Of a stretch of 64,000 nucleotides of DNA, positions 7,860 to 16,661 are shown in pieces. Under the pieces are notes generated by a model, which saw only the letters and a program-made list of their open reading frames with translations, was not told the DNA's origin and did no database searches. Source of the stretch: Ruegeria sp. AD91A (lineage in GTDB: Bacteria; Pseudomonadota; Alphaproteobacteria; Rhodobacterales; Rhodobacteraceae); assembly GCF_003443535.1 (NCBI RefSeq), contig NZ_CP031946.1:1550001-1614000 (forward strand). The letters run 5' to 3'. Positions within the stretch are counted from its first letter, which is position 1; each line of letters opens with the position of its first letter. The position numbers and the translations under genes were made by a program.

Positions 7860-8755
7860 TATTCAGAAGCCGGAGCCGCTGGCACAGGCCGCCCTGTAGG
7901 AGATCCAAGGTAATTGAAGAACTCTGAATCCGGGCTCAACACCAGCGAGCTGTTGCCGCCTTGCAGCGCATTCTCGTAAGCTGTCAGTGAGCGGTAAAAC
8001 TCAAAGAACTCCGGATCGGCACCGTAGGCTTCAGCAAAGATCGCGTTGCGTTCGGCGTCGGCCTCACCGCGGGTGATTTCAGCCTCACGACGCGCATCCG
8101 ACACTAGTTCAACCACAGTTCGGTCGGCCTGCGCACGAACCCGCTGCGCGGCCTCGTTACCACGCGCGCGTTCGTCGGTTGCTTCACGTTCCCGCTCGGC
8201 CTTCATCCGGTCGAACGTTGCCTCAAGGTTGGCTTGCGGCAGGTCAGTCGCTTTCAGGCGTACGTCAATCACGGTGACACCCAGTGCACGTGCCTCGGCA
8301 ATAGCACTGTTGCGGATACGCAGCATCAGCGCGGCGCGGTCGGAACTCAGGATATCGCGCGAGGACACCGAACCCAGAACTTCGCGGGTTTCGGCGCGCA
8401 AAATGCGATCCAGTCGATCTTCGGCAACCGGGATACCGCCAACACCAACCGCCTGGCGGAACTGGTTCAGATCCGAAATCCGGTAACGGGCAAAAGCGTC
8501 AACCACGAGGCGACGATCATCCAGAGGTGTGACCTCCAGCGGCTGCACGTCGATGGACAAGATGCGGTCGTCATAGCGCACCACTTCCTGAATCAGCGGA
8601 ATTTTGAACGCCAGACCTGGCTCTTCCTTCACAGCGACAACGCGGCCAAATTGCAGAACCAGAGCACGCTCGCGCTCGTCCACGATGAAGATCGAGGACA
8701 GCACGCCGACTATCGCGATAAAAACGATCGGCAATATAAATGTCGTCTTACGCAT
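7859..8755 (-). CDS. hflC: HflC, protease modulator of the SPFH family
   Basis: HflC forms with HflK a large membrane complex around the FtsH protease and regulates its access to membrane substrates. The 298-residue protein has one N-terminal membrane helix (residues about 5-24), then an SPFH/band 7 domain beginning EPGLAFKIPLIQEVVRYDDR, and a long charged helical region rich in Glu, Arg and Ala (REREATDERARGNE). Length is normal for the family. It overlaps the hflK stop and the DUF2065 start by one base each, making a tightly coupled operon. Confidence 0.95.
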   Translation of the reverse strand: MRKTTFILPIVFIAIVGVLSSIFIVDERERALVLQFGRVVAVKEEPGLAFKIPLIQEVVRYDDRILSIDVQPLEVTPLDDRRLVVDAFARYRISDLNQFRQAVGVGGIPVAEDRLDRILRAETREVLGSVSSRDILSSDRAALMLRIRNSAIAEARALGVTVIDVRLKATDLPQANLEATFDRMKAEREREATDERARGNEAAQRVRAQADRTVVELVSDARREAEITRGEADAERNAIFAEAYGADPEFFEFYRSLTAYENALQGGNSSLVLSPDSEFFNYLGSPTGRPVPAAPASE

Positions 8756-9897
8756 CAGTTGCTCTCCCCTGCAGGGCTTCGGCGCAGCTCGTTGAGCGGC
8801 AGATAGGGCACAACGCCCTGCCCTTGCCCACTCGAGCTCGGGTCTAGAATGATCTTATCGACGTCACCCAAAATCTGTTCCATCCGTTCCAGATACAAAC
8901 GCTTGCGTGTCACGTCCGGTGCCTTGGAATACTCTTCCAGAACCGCGCTAAAGCGACTGGCCTCACCCTGAGCACTGTTGATCTGTTGAGCACGGTACCC
9001 TTCGGCCTCTTCAAGAATCTGCGCAGCTTCACCGCGCGCCTCGGCAAGAACCCGATTGGCATAGGCGTCGGCCACGTTTTGCAGACGGTCACGCTCCTGC
9101 GCAGCAGCCTGAACATCGCGGAACGCGGCAATCACGTCCTGCGGCGGGTCGGCCTTGTCAAAGTTAACGCGGACAATATTCACGCCGGAATCGTAACTGT
9201 CCATCGTGGACTGAATCAGCTCCTGAAGGCGGTCGGCGATGACACCGCGATCCCTGTTCAGAATCGGAGCAAGCTCACTTTGCGCAATAATCTCGCGCAT
9301 GGCCGATTCCGATACAGCACGGATTGTCTGTCGCGGATCGCGCAGGTTGAACAAGAACTTGGCCGGGTCATTGATGTTCCAGACGACCTGGTAGTCAATG
9401 TCGACCACGTTCTCGTCACCGGTCAACATCAGGCCATCGTCACTGCCGCGTGCTCCGCCCATGTCTTCGTTTTGTTCGCGGGTAACCGGAATGACTTCGG
9501 CGGTGACAAACGGCCATGGCGCAAAGTTCAGACCCGGATTTCCAACAGCCGAAAACTCGCCCAGAAACAGTTCGACTGACTGTTCTTCGGGTTTGACGGT
9601 GTAAAAACTTGCAAGGCCCCACAAAACTGCAGCCGCCACCAGACCGATCGCAATTGTGCCCTTTGTAAAGGCCGGGCCACCGCCGCCCTGACCACCGCTG
9701 CCACCACGACCACCGCCGCCGCGACCGCCCATAAGGACGCGAAGCTGCTCCTGGCCTTTTTTCATCAGCTCGTCGATCTCGGGGATCTGCGGGCCGTCGC
9801 CTTCGGGCGGCTTGCGCCCGTCCCCGTTGTTACCCCGATTTCCTCCGCCACCGGATGAGCCTCCGCCCCCCCAGGGGCCGCCGCTGTTGCCCGCCAT
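8755..9897 (-). CDS. hflK: HflK, protease modulator of the SPFH family
   Basis: This partner of HflC has the expected glycine-rich cytoplasmic N-terminus (about residues 1-65 contain many Gly and Asn), a single membrane helix near residues 80-100 (AIGLVAAAVLWGLASFYTV), an SPFH domain starting around PGLNFAPWPF, and a helical coiled-coil region (RVLAEARGEAAQILEEAEGY). The ATG at 9897 has AAGGGAA about 10 bases upstream and gives 380 residues; an upstream in-frame ATG adds 12 residues without a ribosome site. It is the first gene of the minus-strand hflK-hflC-DUF2065-degP operon. Confidence 0.95.
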   Translation of the reverse strand: MAGNSGGPWGGGGSSGGGGNRGNNGDGRKPPEGDGPQIPEIDELMKKGQEQLRVLMGGRGGGGRGGSGGQGGGGPAFTKGTIAIGLVAAAVLWGLASFYTVKPEEQSVELFLGEFSAVGNPGLNFAPWPFVTAEVIPVTREQNEDMGGARGSDDGLMLTGDENVVDIDYQVVWNINDPAKFLFNLRDPRQTIRAVSESAMREIIAQSELAPILNRDRGVIADRLQELIQSTMDSYDSGVNIVRVNFDKADPPQDVIAAFRDVQAAAQERDRLQNVADAYANRVLAEARGEAAQILEEAEGYRAQQINSAQGEASRFSAVLEEYSKAPDVTRKRLYLERMEQILGDVDKIILDPSSSGQGQGVVPYLPLNELRRSPAGESN

Positions 9898-9969
9898 ATG
9901 TATCTTTTCCCTTGTATTGGACCGTGTGATCACGGGTTCCCTTGTAACGTGTGTGCGCGCGCTTGCAAA

Positions 9970-11328
9970 TCAAGCCGTGCGTACAGGTTGCCGCATTGTC
10001 ACCAGTTCTTCGGCCATCACCGGATGAACTGCAACCGTGCGATCGAAATCTTCCTTTGTCGCGCCCATCTTTACGGCAACTCCGGCCAGCTGGATCATCT
10101 CACCGGCACCCGGAGCCACAATGTGGCAGCCTAGTACTTTGCGGGTAGCCTGAGAAACGATCAGTTTCATCAAAACCCGCTGCGTTCCACCGGCAAACGC
10201 CTTCTGCATCGGCTTGAACGACGTCGCATAGACCTCAATCGGTTCCTGTGCCGAGGCTTCCTCCTCGCTCAGGCCTACTGTGCCGAATTCGGGTTGCGTG
10301 AAAATGGCGGTTGGGATCAGCTCGTGATCTACAGGTGTCGGGTTGCCTTTGAAAACAGTTTCTACAAAAGCCATCCCTTCACGAATAGCCACGGGTGTCA
10401 GGTTGACCCGGTCGGTCACATCGCCAATGGCATAGATCGACGGAACAGCGGTCTGGCTGTATTCATCCACGACGATCTCACCCTTGCGACCACGCTCGAC
10501 GCCCAGATCTTCCAGCCCGAGATTGTCGGCATTCGGCGCACGGCCTGTGGCGTACATGACCACGTCAAAACGATCCTCGGTGCCGTCAGTTGCCTTGACG
10601 CGGATCTGTTCACCATCCCTAGTCATTTCCAGCACATTGGTGCCCAGACGAACGTCGATACCGTTCTGACGCATTTCTTCGCAGATCAGCCCGCGCGCTT
10701 CTTCATCAAAACCACGCAGGATTTGTGCACCGCGGTAGAATTGCGTGGTCTCGACGCCAAGACCGTTCATGATCCCGGCGAATTCGCTGGCGATATAGCC
10801 ACCACCGACGATCAGAATACTCTTTGGCAGCTTGTCCAGATGGAAAATCTCGTTCGACGTGATCGCAAGATCCGATCCCGGGAACTCTGGCACAACCGGG
10901 CGACCGCCTGTTGCAATCAGGATGTGTTTGGCGGTTTTCCGGCTGCCATCAGTCAGCTCGACCGTGTGCGCATCCACCAGGCGCGCGCGCTGATCAAAGC
11001 TTTCAACGCCGTTGTTTTTCAGGATGCTGCGATAAATTCCTTCCAGCCGGTCCAGTTCGGCAACGAGTTTGCCGTGAAACGTATCCCAGTCAAACGCGCC
11101 GGGCTGAACGTCCCAACCATAGGCTTTTGCATCTTCAACCATGCCCGAGTATTCGCTGGCAAAGACCATCAGTTTCTTTGGCACGCAGCCCCGGATCACA
11201 CAGGTGCCGCCATATCGGTCTTCTTCAGCCAGCGCGACCTTTGCACCCGTTTCACCCGCCGCCACACGTGCCGCTCGGACCCCGCCCGAGCCTCCGCCGA
11301 TGACGAAAAGATCATAGTCAAAGCTCAT
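9970..11328 (-). CDS. gor: Glutathione-disulfide reductase
   Basis: This cytoplasmic flavoenzyme reduces oxidised glutathione with NADPH. The 452-residue protein opens with the FAD-binding motif GGGSGGVRAAR, followed by the redox disulfide site GGTCVIRGCVPKK near residues 41-53, a second dinucleotide fold (GGGYIASEFAG), and a dimerisation domain ending near AVHPVMAEELVTM with the catalytic histidine. The IRG form of the active-site loop is typical of the plant, cyanobacterial and alphaproteobacterial group. It lies downstream of rpiA on the same strand with a 125-base gap, and two GST-type genes are nearby. Confidence 0.95.
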   Translation of the reverse strand: MSFDYDLFVIGGGSGGVRAARVAAGETGAKVALAEEDRYGGTCVIRGCVPKKLMVFASEYSGMVEDAKAYGWDVQPGAFDWDTFHGKLVAELDRLEGIYRSILKNNGVESFDQRARLVDAHTVELTDGSRKTAKHILIATGGRPVVPEFPGSDLAITSNEIFHLDKLPKSILIVGGGYIASEFAGIMNGLGVETTQFYRGAQILRGFDEEARGLICEEMRQNGIDVRLGTNVLEMTRDGEQIRVKATDGTEDRFDVVMYATGRAPNADNLGLEDLGVERGRKGEIVVDEYSQTAVPSIYAIGDVTDRVNLTPVAIREGMAFVETVFKGNPTPVDHELIPTAIFTQPEFGTVGLSEEEASAQEPIEVYATSFKPMQKAFAGGTQRVLMKLIVSQATRKVLGCHIVAPGAGEMIQLAGVAVKMGATKEDFDRTVAVHPVMAEELVTMRQPVRTA

Positions 11329-11453
11329 GCCGGTTTCCTTCGTTCAACTTGCAAATTCCTCTGGATATCTGGGCGCGAAAACCGCGGTGCCAACCCCCGG
11401 GCGCGGATTATTCGACCTTTTACCGACGCTTGTCCGAATAGCTTGCATGAAAC

Positions 11454-12242
11454 TCAGTCCGTTTGATCGGAAAACAGGTTTTCTCGAGAGTCACGCAACA
11501 GCTGATCCAGTTCAAGGGTGCCCGCGTTGATATCCCGCAGTTCGACCCGCCCGTCTCCATGGCCGATGACGACCTTGTCACAGATATCGATAAACAGGCC
11601 GTTTTCCACCACGCCGGGAACCTGATTGAGGATCAAGGCCATCTGACGGGGATTGCCGATGCGCTGTAGGTGCAGGTCAAGAATGTGGTTGCCTTCATCT
11701 GTCACGAACGGGGCCTCTCCATTCATACGCAGCGCCGCCGAGGTTCCCAGCACATCCATCGCATCCAGCGCTTCTTCGATCAGTGTCCGTGTGGTTTGCC
11801 AGCCAAAGGGGACAACCTCGACCGGCAAAGGAAAAGCACCCAGCGTTTCCACCTCTTTCCCGGCATCGGCGATGACGATCATCTGATCGCTGGCTGTGGC
11901 AACGATTTTTTCCTGCAAATGCGCGCCGCCACCGCCCTTGATCAGGTTCAGGTCACCATCGAATTCGTCCGCGCCATCGATGGTCATGTCCAGCCACCCG
12001 GCCTGATCCAGAGAAATGACTTCGATCCCGACTTGGCGTGCCAGCTGCGCGGTGCGGGTGGACGTGGGAACACCTTTGATCCGCAGGCCTTCGTCCTGCA
12101 CCCGTTCACCCAAACGGCGGACCAGCCAGGCCGCTGTAGACCCTGTTCCAAGACCCACGCGCATACCGTCCTCGACCATCTCGGCGGCACGGCATGCAGC
12201 CACAAATTTTGCGGTGTCGATGGGCGACAATTCTCCGGTCAT
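11454..12242 (-). CDS. rpiA: Ribose-5-phosphate isomerase A
   Basis: RpiA interconverts ribose 5-phosphate and ribulose 5-phosphate in the pentose phosphate pathway. The 262-residue protein has the family motifs GLGTGSTAAW (phosphate binding, about residue 30), DGADEFD with catalytic aspartates (about residue 93), and KGGGGAHLQEK with the catalytic Glu and Lys (about 105-115). The start at 12242 (MTGELSPID) matches family starts; an upstream in-frame ATG at 12326 would add 28 residues of poor quality. It is divergent from the GST gene at 12410. Confidence 0.95.
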   Translation of the reverse strand: MTGELSPIDTAKFVAACRAAEMVEDGMRVGLGTGSTAAWLVRRLGERVQDEGLRIKGVPTSTRTAQLARQVGIEVISLDQAGWLDMTIDGADEFDGDLNLIKGGGGAHLQEKIVATASDQMIVIADAGKEVETLGAFPLPVEVVPFGWQTTRTLIEEALDAMDVLGTSAALRMNGEAPFVTDEGNHILDLHLQRIGNPRQMALILNQVPGVVENGLFIDICDKVVIGHGDGRVELRDINAGTLELDQLLRDSRENLFSDQTD

Positions 12243-12409
12243 GGCAGCTTTCCCAGTTTGGCCTGCCGGTGTTATAGGGAATGCACCACACAACTGCGAC
12301 CACAATTTGCGGTCCGGCAAGTTCAAAGATGTCTCAAAACTGCGCGTTTCCTATCGGAAACGTCGCAATCATGTCTTCCGCAGGAATCTTTGTCATATAG
12401 ATTGCCCGC

Positions 12410-13111
12410 ATGATGACCCGATACCGCCTGCATTATGCCCCTGATAACGCCTCGCTGGTGGTCCGGCTGGTGCTGGAAGAAATGGGTGCGCCCTATGAAA
12501 CCGTGCTGGTCGATCGCCGTCGAAACGAACAAGACAGCGTAGCGTATCGGGCGTTGAACCCCAACGGGCTGATCCCTGTGCTTGAAACTCCGCAAGGGCC
12601 GATCTTTGAAACGGCGGCAATCCTGCTGTGGCTGTCCGAGCGCCACGGTCAACTGGCCCCGGCGGCAGAAGCCCCCGAACGCGCCGAGTTTTTGAAATGG
12701 TTGTTCTTTGCGTCCAATACCCTGCACGCCGATCTGCGCATTCTGTTTTACGCCGAGAAATACATCGATCCCCCACGGGCCGATACGTTGCGTGCAGGTA
12801 TCCGACCCCGTATAAAGCAACACCTGCAACTGCTGGACGCGCTGGCAAAACACGCGCCGATCTGGTTCAGCGCAGAATGTCCGTCGGTTCTGACCTATTA
12901 CGTCGCATGCATGATGCGCTGGATGGCCTTGTACCCGGCCAAGGCAGATCGCAGTTGGTATCAACTGACTGACACCCCGGCCCTGCAAACCATCCTGGCA
13001 CAGCTTGAGACGCGCCCTGCCACCCTCGCAGCCATCGCGGCCGAGGGTCTGGGACCCACACCGTACACCTCTCCTATTTACGCTACCCCCTTAGAAGGCT
13101 CAGCTACCTGA
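12410..13111 (+). CDS. Glutathione S-transferase family protein
   Basis: The 233-residue protein has an N-terminal thioredoxin-like GST domain with the LNPNGLIPVLET cis-proline motif (about residues 47-58) and ETAAILLWLSERHG glutathione contact segment, and an all-helical C-terminal domain. It is intact, unlike the related gene at 401-1041, with which it shares only the general fold. The substrate cannot be inferred. A second ATG directly follows the first. The stop is one base before the sdaA start, so the two are probably co-transcribed, an unusual partner for serine catabolism. Confidence 0.85.
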   Translation: MMTRYRLHYAPDNASLVVRLVLEEMGAPYETVLVDRRRNEQDSVAYRALNPNGLIPVLETPQGPIFETAAILLWLSERHGQLAPAAEAPERAEFLKWLFFASNTLHADLRILFYAEKYIDPPRADTLRAGIRPRIKQHLQLLDALAKHAPIWFSAECPSVLTYYVACMMRWMALYPAKADRSWYQLTDTPALQTILAQLETRPATLAAIAAEGLGPTPYTSPIYATPLEGSAT

Positions 13112-13112
13112 C

Positions 13113-14486
13113 ATGTTCCTCTCTGTCTTCGATATGTTCAAAGTGGGCATCGGCCCGTCCTCCTCGCACACCATGGGCCCCATGGTGGCGGCGGCTCGCT
13201 TTCTGGACATGATGCGTGCATCACCATTTGAATTTGCAGGTCTGAAGGGCTCGCTGCATGGCTCGCTCGCCTTTACCGGCGTTGGCCATGCAACCGACCG
13301 GGCGACCATTCTGGGATTGGCCGGCTTTGTTCCGGACACCTACGACAACGGCAAGGCCGAGGCCGTATTGGCGGACATCGCCAAGACACACACAGTTACC
13401 CCCGAAGGCCTGCCGACACTTCAATTCGACCCAAAAGCTGACCTGGTTTTCGACTATGACACCAACCTGCCGGGGCACGCCAACGGGATGATCCTGATGG
13501 CCACAGACGCGCAGGGGGACGTGATCCTGCGTCAGGTGTTCTATTCCATCGGTGGCGGTTTTGTCCTGACCGAAGAAGAGCTGGCCGAGGGCAAAGCAAC
13601 CGACGAAGGCGCGCCTGTACCGTTCCCGTTCAAGTCTGCCGCGGAGATGCTGGATATGGCCAAATCCAGTGGAAACAGCATCGCCGAGATGAAGCGCGCC
13701 AATGAGATAGCGCGCGGCTGTGCTGACAGTTTTGCCAAAGGCTCTGCCCGCCTGTGGGACGTCATGAATGCCTGTATCGAACGCGGTTTGACGACTGACG
13801 GCATCCTGCCGGGCGGGCTGAAGGTGCGCCGCAGGGCAAAGGGTATCTATGACGCGCTGATGGCCGAACGCGGCATGAACCTGACCGCGCCGCACACGAT
13901 CAACGACTGGATGAGCGTCTACGCCATGGCGGTCAACGAAGAAAACGCCGCCGGTGGGCAAGTCGTCACAGCACCGACCAACGGGGCGGCAGGCGTTCTT
14001 CCTGCGGTGTTGCGCTATTACCTGGACCACGTTCCCGGTGCCTCGGAGAGCCATATCGAAGACTTCTTTCTGACCGCGGCCGCGATTGGAGGGCTGGTCA
14101 AATACAATGCGTCCATCTCGGGGGCCGAAGCGGGGTGTCAGGCCGAGGTTGGCAGCGCATCAGCCATGGCGGCAGCCGGGCTTTGCGCCGTTATGGGCGG
14201 CACACCCGAGCAGGTTGAAAACGCCGCCGAGATTGCATTGGAGCATCATCTGGGCATGACCTGCGATCCCGTCGCCGGTCTGGTTCAGGTGCCCTGTATC
14301 GAGCGGAACGGACTAGGTGCCATCAAGGCGGTGTCTGCTGCATCGCTGGCCCTGCGCGGCGACGGTGAGCATTTCGTGCCGCTGGACGCAGTGATCGAAA
14401 CCATGCGTCAGACCGGTCATGACATGCACGAAAGGTACAAAGAAACCTCACTTGGCGGGTTGGCCGTGAACGTGCCAAACTGCTGA
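13113..14486 (+). CDS. sdaA: L-serine ammonia-lyase (iron-sulfur, single chain)
   Basis: This enzyme converts L-serine to pyruvate and ammonia using a [4Fe-4S] cluster. The 457-residue single-chain form has the N-terminal beta domain ([17 protein letters not shown] near residues 9-25) and the C-terminal catalytic alpha domain, with the candidate cluster cysteines in [23 protein letters not shown] and [10 protein letters not shown] (about residues 345-395). Length and order match the enterobacterial SdaA/SdaB type rather than the split Gram-positive form. It starts one base after the upstream GST gene. Confidence 0.95.
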   Translation: MFLSVFDMFKVGIGPSSSHTMGPMVAAARFLDMMRASPFEFAGLKGSLHGSLAFTGVGHATDRATILGLAGFVPDTYDNGKAEAVLADIAKTHTVTPEGLPTLQFDPKADLVFDYDTNLPGHANGMILMATDAQGDVILRQVFYSIGGGFVLTEEELAEGKATDEGAPVPFPFKSAAEMLDMAKSSGNSIAEMKRANEIARGCADSFAKGSARLWDVMNACIERGLTTDGILPGGLKVRRRAKGIYDALMAERGMNLTAPHTINDWMSVYAMAVNEENAAGGQVVTAPTNGAAGVLPAVLRYYLDHVPGASESHIEDFFLTAAAIGGLVKYNASISGAEAGCQAEVGSASAMAAAGLCAVMGGTPEQVENAAEIALEHHLGMTCDPVAGLVQVPCIERNGLGAIKAVSAASLALRGDGEHFVPLDAVIETMRQTGHDMHERYKETSLGGLAVNVPNC

Positions 14487-14509
14487 GACCGCAATAAGAG
14501 AGGGTTGAT

Positions 14510-14926
14510 ATGCGTGGACATTGCCTGTGCGGCAGCATCAAGTACGAGATTGACCCCCCTGCCCTGTCCTGTGTCACCTGTCATTGCGACAGCTGCCGAC
14601 GCCAATGCGCTGCACCGATGACCACCTATTTCGCAGTTCGTGACGGAAAGTGGCGCTGGATCGGAGAAGGGCCGAAACGCTTCAACTCTTCTCCCGGTGT
14701 CGAACGCAGTTTTTGCCCGCATTGCGGCACCCCAATCTCATTCCGTTCAGCCAAGATGTCGGATGTGATGCACCTGTATGTAGCCACTTTGGAGACCCCA
14801 GAGGCGTTACAGCCCACGTTGCACGTGTCTCATGAGGAAAAGCTGAGCTGGCTGCACCTGGCTGACGGTCTGCCCACCTGCACCGGGCCGGATTACACAA
14901 AAATTCAACCCCTGCCGGACGCCTGA
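14510..14926 (+). CDS. GFA family zinc-binding protein
   Basis: The 138-residue protein has the GFA (glutathione-dependent formaldehyde-activating enzyme, CENP-V) pattern: CLCGSIKYE near the start, CVTCHCDSCRR around residues 23-33, and FCPHCGTPISFRS around residues 66-78, which together supply the zinc-binding cysteines. Members are found in many pathways and most are uncharacterised, so a role in formaldehyde detoxification is not shown. An AGAGAGGG ribosome site lies 8 bases before the start. It follows sdaA by 23 bases on the same strand. Confidence 0.85.
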   Translation: MRGHCLCGSIKYEIDPPALSCVTCHCDSCRRQCAAPMTTYFAVRDGKWRWIGEGPKRFNSSPGVERSFCPHCGTPISFRSAKMSDVMHLYVATLETPEALQPTLHVSHEEKLSWLHLADGLPTCTGPDYTKIQPLPDA

Positions 14927-14971
14927 CATTCGACCTTTCCACTGCGCCGCGAAGCAGATAGCGTCGCGCTC

Positions 14972-15886
14972 ATGACTCAGGATCGTCCCGTCTTCGGCAT
15001 CTTTTTGATGTTAGGTTTTTGCGTGCTCGCACCCTTGGGAGATGCGATGGCAAAGCTGTTGGGTGAGACGACTCCGTTAGGTCTGCTGGTTGCTGTCCGC
15101 TTCGCGGTGCAAGCGTTGATTCTCATCCCCCTTGTGGTGATGACGGGTCGGCCCTGGCGGATGCGCGGGCGGATTCTGCGCCTGACAGTCATCCGCACGC
15201 TGCTGCACATCATCGGCATAACTGCGATGTTCAGCGCGCTGCAGTTCCTGCCTTTGGCTGACGCCATCGCCATTGCCTTTGTCATGCCTTTCATCATGTT
15301 GCTGCTGGGCAGATACGTTCTGGGCGAAGAGGTCGGCGCGCGGCGCCTTGTGGCTTGCATCGTCGGTTTCATCGGCACACTTCTGGTCATCCAGCCCAGC
15401 TTTTCCGAGGTCGGCGCACCTGCTCTGCTGCCTTTGATCGTTGCCGTGGTTTTTGCGTTGTTCATGCTGGTCACGCGCCAGATCGCCAAGGAAACTGATC
15501 CGATTTCCTTGCAGGCGGTGTCTGGCGTCCTAGCAACTGTGGTGCTGGTTCCTGTCCTTGTGATCGGAACACCGCTTGGTATCTGGGACCTGTCAGCCGC
15601 CTTGCCCGCCCCCGACATGTATTGGTTGCTGATCGCGATTGGAGTTCTGGGGACCGTCGCGCATCTGCTGATGACATGGTCACTGCGCTATGCACCTTCG
15701 GCCACGCTGGCCCCGATGCAATACCTGGAAATCCCGGTGGCAACCCTGATTGGCTGGGTAATTTTCAGCGACCTGCCGGACGGGCCGGCAGCGGTTGGCA
15801 TCATGATCACAGTCGCCGCCGGTTTGTACGTTATTCTTCGCGAACGGGCCACCGCTCGCACTGTCCCGACAGAAACACCTGCATGA
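14972..15886 (+). CDS. EamA/DMT family transporter
   Basis: The 304-residue protein has ten membrane helices in two EamA repeats; conserved features include the proline-containing LPLADAIAIAFVMPF and a late segment RYAPSATLAPMQYLEIP, typical of RhaT/EamA exporters. Substrate unknown. It is a different subgroup from the transporter at 3505. Its 3' end overlaps the convergent thiamine pyrophosphokinase gene by 56 bases, so the two mRNAs are complementary at their ends. Confidence 0.85.
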   Translation: MTQDRPVFGIFLMLGFCVLAPLGDAMAKLLGETTPLGLLVAVRFAVQALILIPLVVMTGRPWRMRGRILRLTVIRTLLHIIGITAMFSALQFLPLADAIAIAFVMPFIMLLLGRYVLGEEVGARRLVACIVGFIGTLLVIQPSFSEVGAPALLPLIVAVVFALFMLVTRQIAKETDPISLQAVSGVLATVVLVPVLVIGTPLGIWDLSAALPAPDMYWLLIAIGVLGTVAHLLMTWSLRYAPSATLAPMQYLEIPVATLIGWVIFSDLPDGPAAVGIMITVAAGLYVILRERATARTVPTETPA

Positions 15887-16538
15887 GCGGATCGAGTGCA
15901 GTGCGGGGAGCCATGACCAAAAGGCCTGGTCCATCCATCTGCAATTCAACATCCGAAAGCGCGCGATTGGAAGTACCCACCTGCCCGTCCGGATGAAACC
16001 GCAGGCCGTCGATGGGCCATTCCAGCCCGGTGCTGCGCCCCGTCACCGGGCGCATTGGAAAGAGGGAAACCACATCTCCGGGCGCAACCGGCAGCCGGAT
16101 TCGGGGAGGTGCGTGAAAAACCACCTCATGCTCGCCCAACAAAATGCAAGCCTGGTCCTGACGTCTGACAAGTATGCTCAGAACTGCAAGCTGATGATCA
16201 AGTCGTCCGCCAAGAAAACCGGCCCCCAAAACCAGCGGAGCCTGCACATTGCGCAAGGCCTTGTCGAAATCGGTGCTGTCCTGCTCGCGAATGGCAAAAA
16301 GCCGGTCAGACGGGATTTTCGCTTTCGACGCGTTGTCCAGCGAATCGAAATCCCCGATGACCGCGTCCGGAATCCGACCTGATTCTGTCAGAACTGCCGC
16401 CCCACCATCCGCTGCAACGACTGAAGTGACGCGGTTCAGCACCAAATTCAGGTCGTCGAAACCAACATAACCGCCCCCAAACAACCCGATTGGATCAGCA
16501 GAGCGTACAATTGGTTCATTTTTCCTAAGATTGGCCAT
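15831..16538 (-). CDS. thiN: Thiamine pyrophosphokinase
   Basis: This kinase transfers pyrophosphate from ATP to thiamine to give thiamine diphosphate. The 235-residue protein shows the family's DGGAAVL segment, the GDFDSLD motif near residue 64, and EQDSTDFDKAL, which bind the nucleotide and metal. I set the start at the ATG giving MANLRKNEP; a frame extending to 16568 is possible. The last 56 bases are antisense to the EamA gene. No thiamine riboswitch was seen upstream. The divergent gene at 16662 shares the 123-base upstream region. Confidence 0.88.
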   Translation of the reverse strand: MANLRKNEPIVRSADPIGLFGGGYVGFDDLNLVLNRVTSVVAADGGAAVLTESGRIPDAVIGDFDSLDNASKAKIPSDRLFAIREQDSTDFDKALRNVQAPLVLGAGFLGGRLDHQLAVLSILVRRQDQACILLGEHEVVFHAPPRIRLPVAPGDVVSLFPMRPVTGRSTGLEWPIDGLRFHPDGQVGTSNRALSDVELQMDGPGLLVMAPRTALDPLMQVFLSGQCERWPVREE

Positions 16539-16661
16539 TTTTCCCGGATTTGGACACATTAAGACCACAAAATGATAGGTTCATGCATAAAGTTCAGAGC
16601 CTCCGTGTGCTCCCGATTCCGGGTAAGTGGGCTCTTGTAGTTTGTAAAGGACGTGCGTCTG

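Noticed and set aside
10294..11466. Long open frame antisense to gor (390 codons)
   Set aside because: Glutathione reductase is unmistakable on the minus strand; the plus-strand frame has no ribosome site or recognisable domain.
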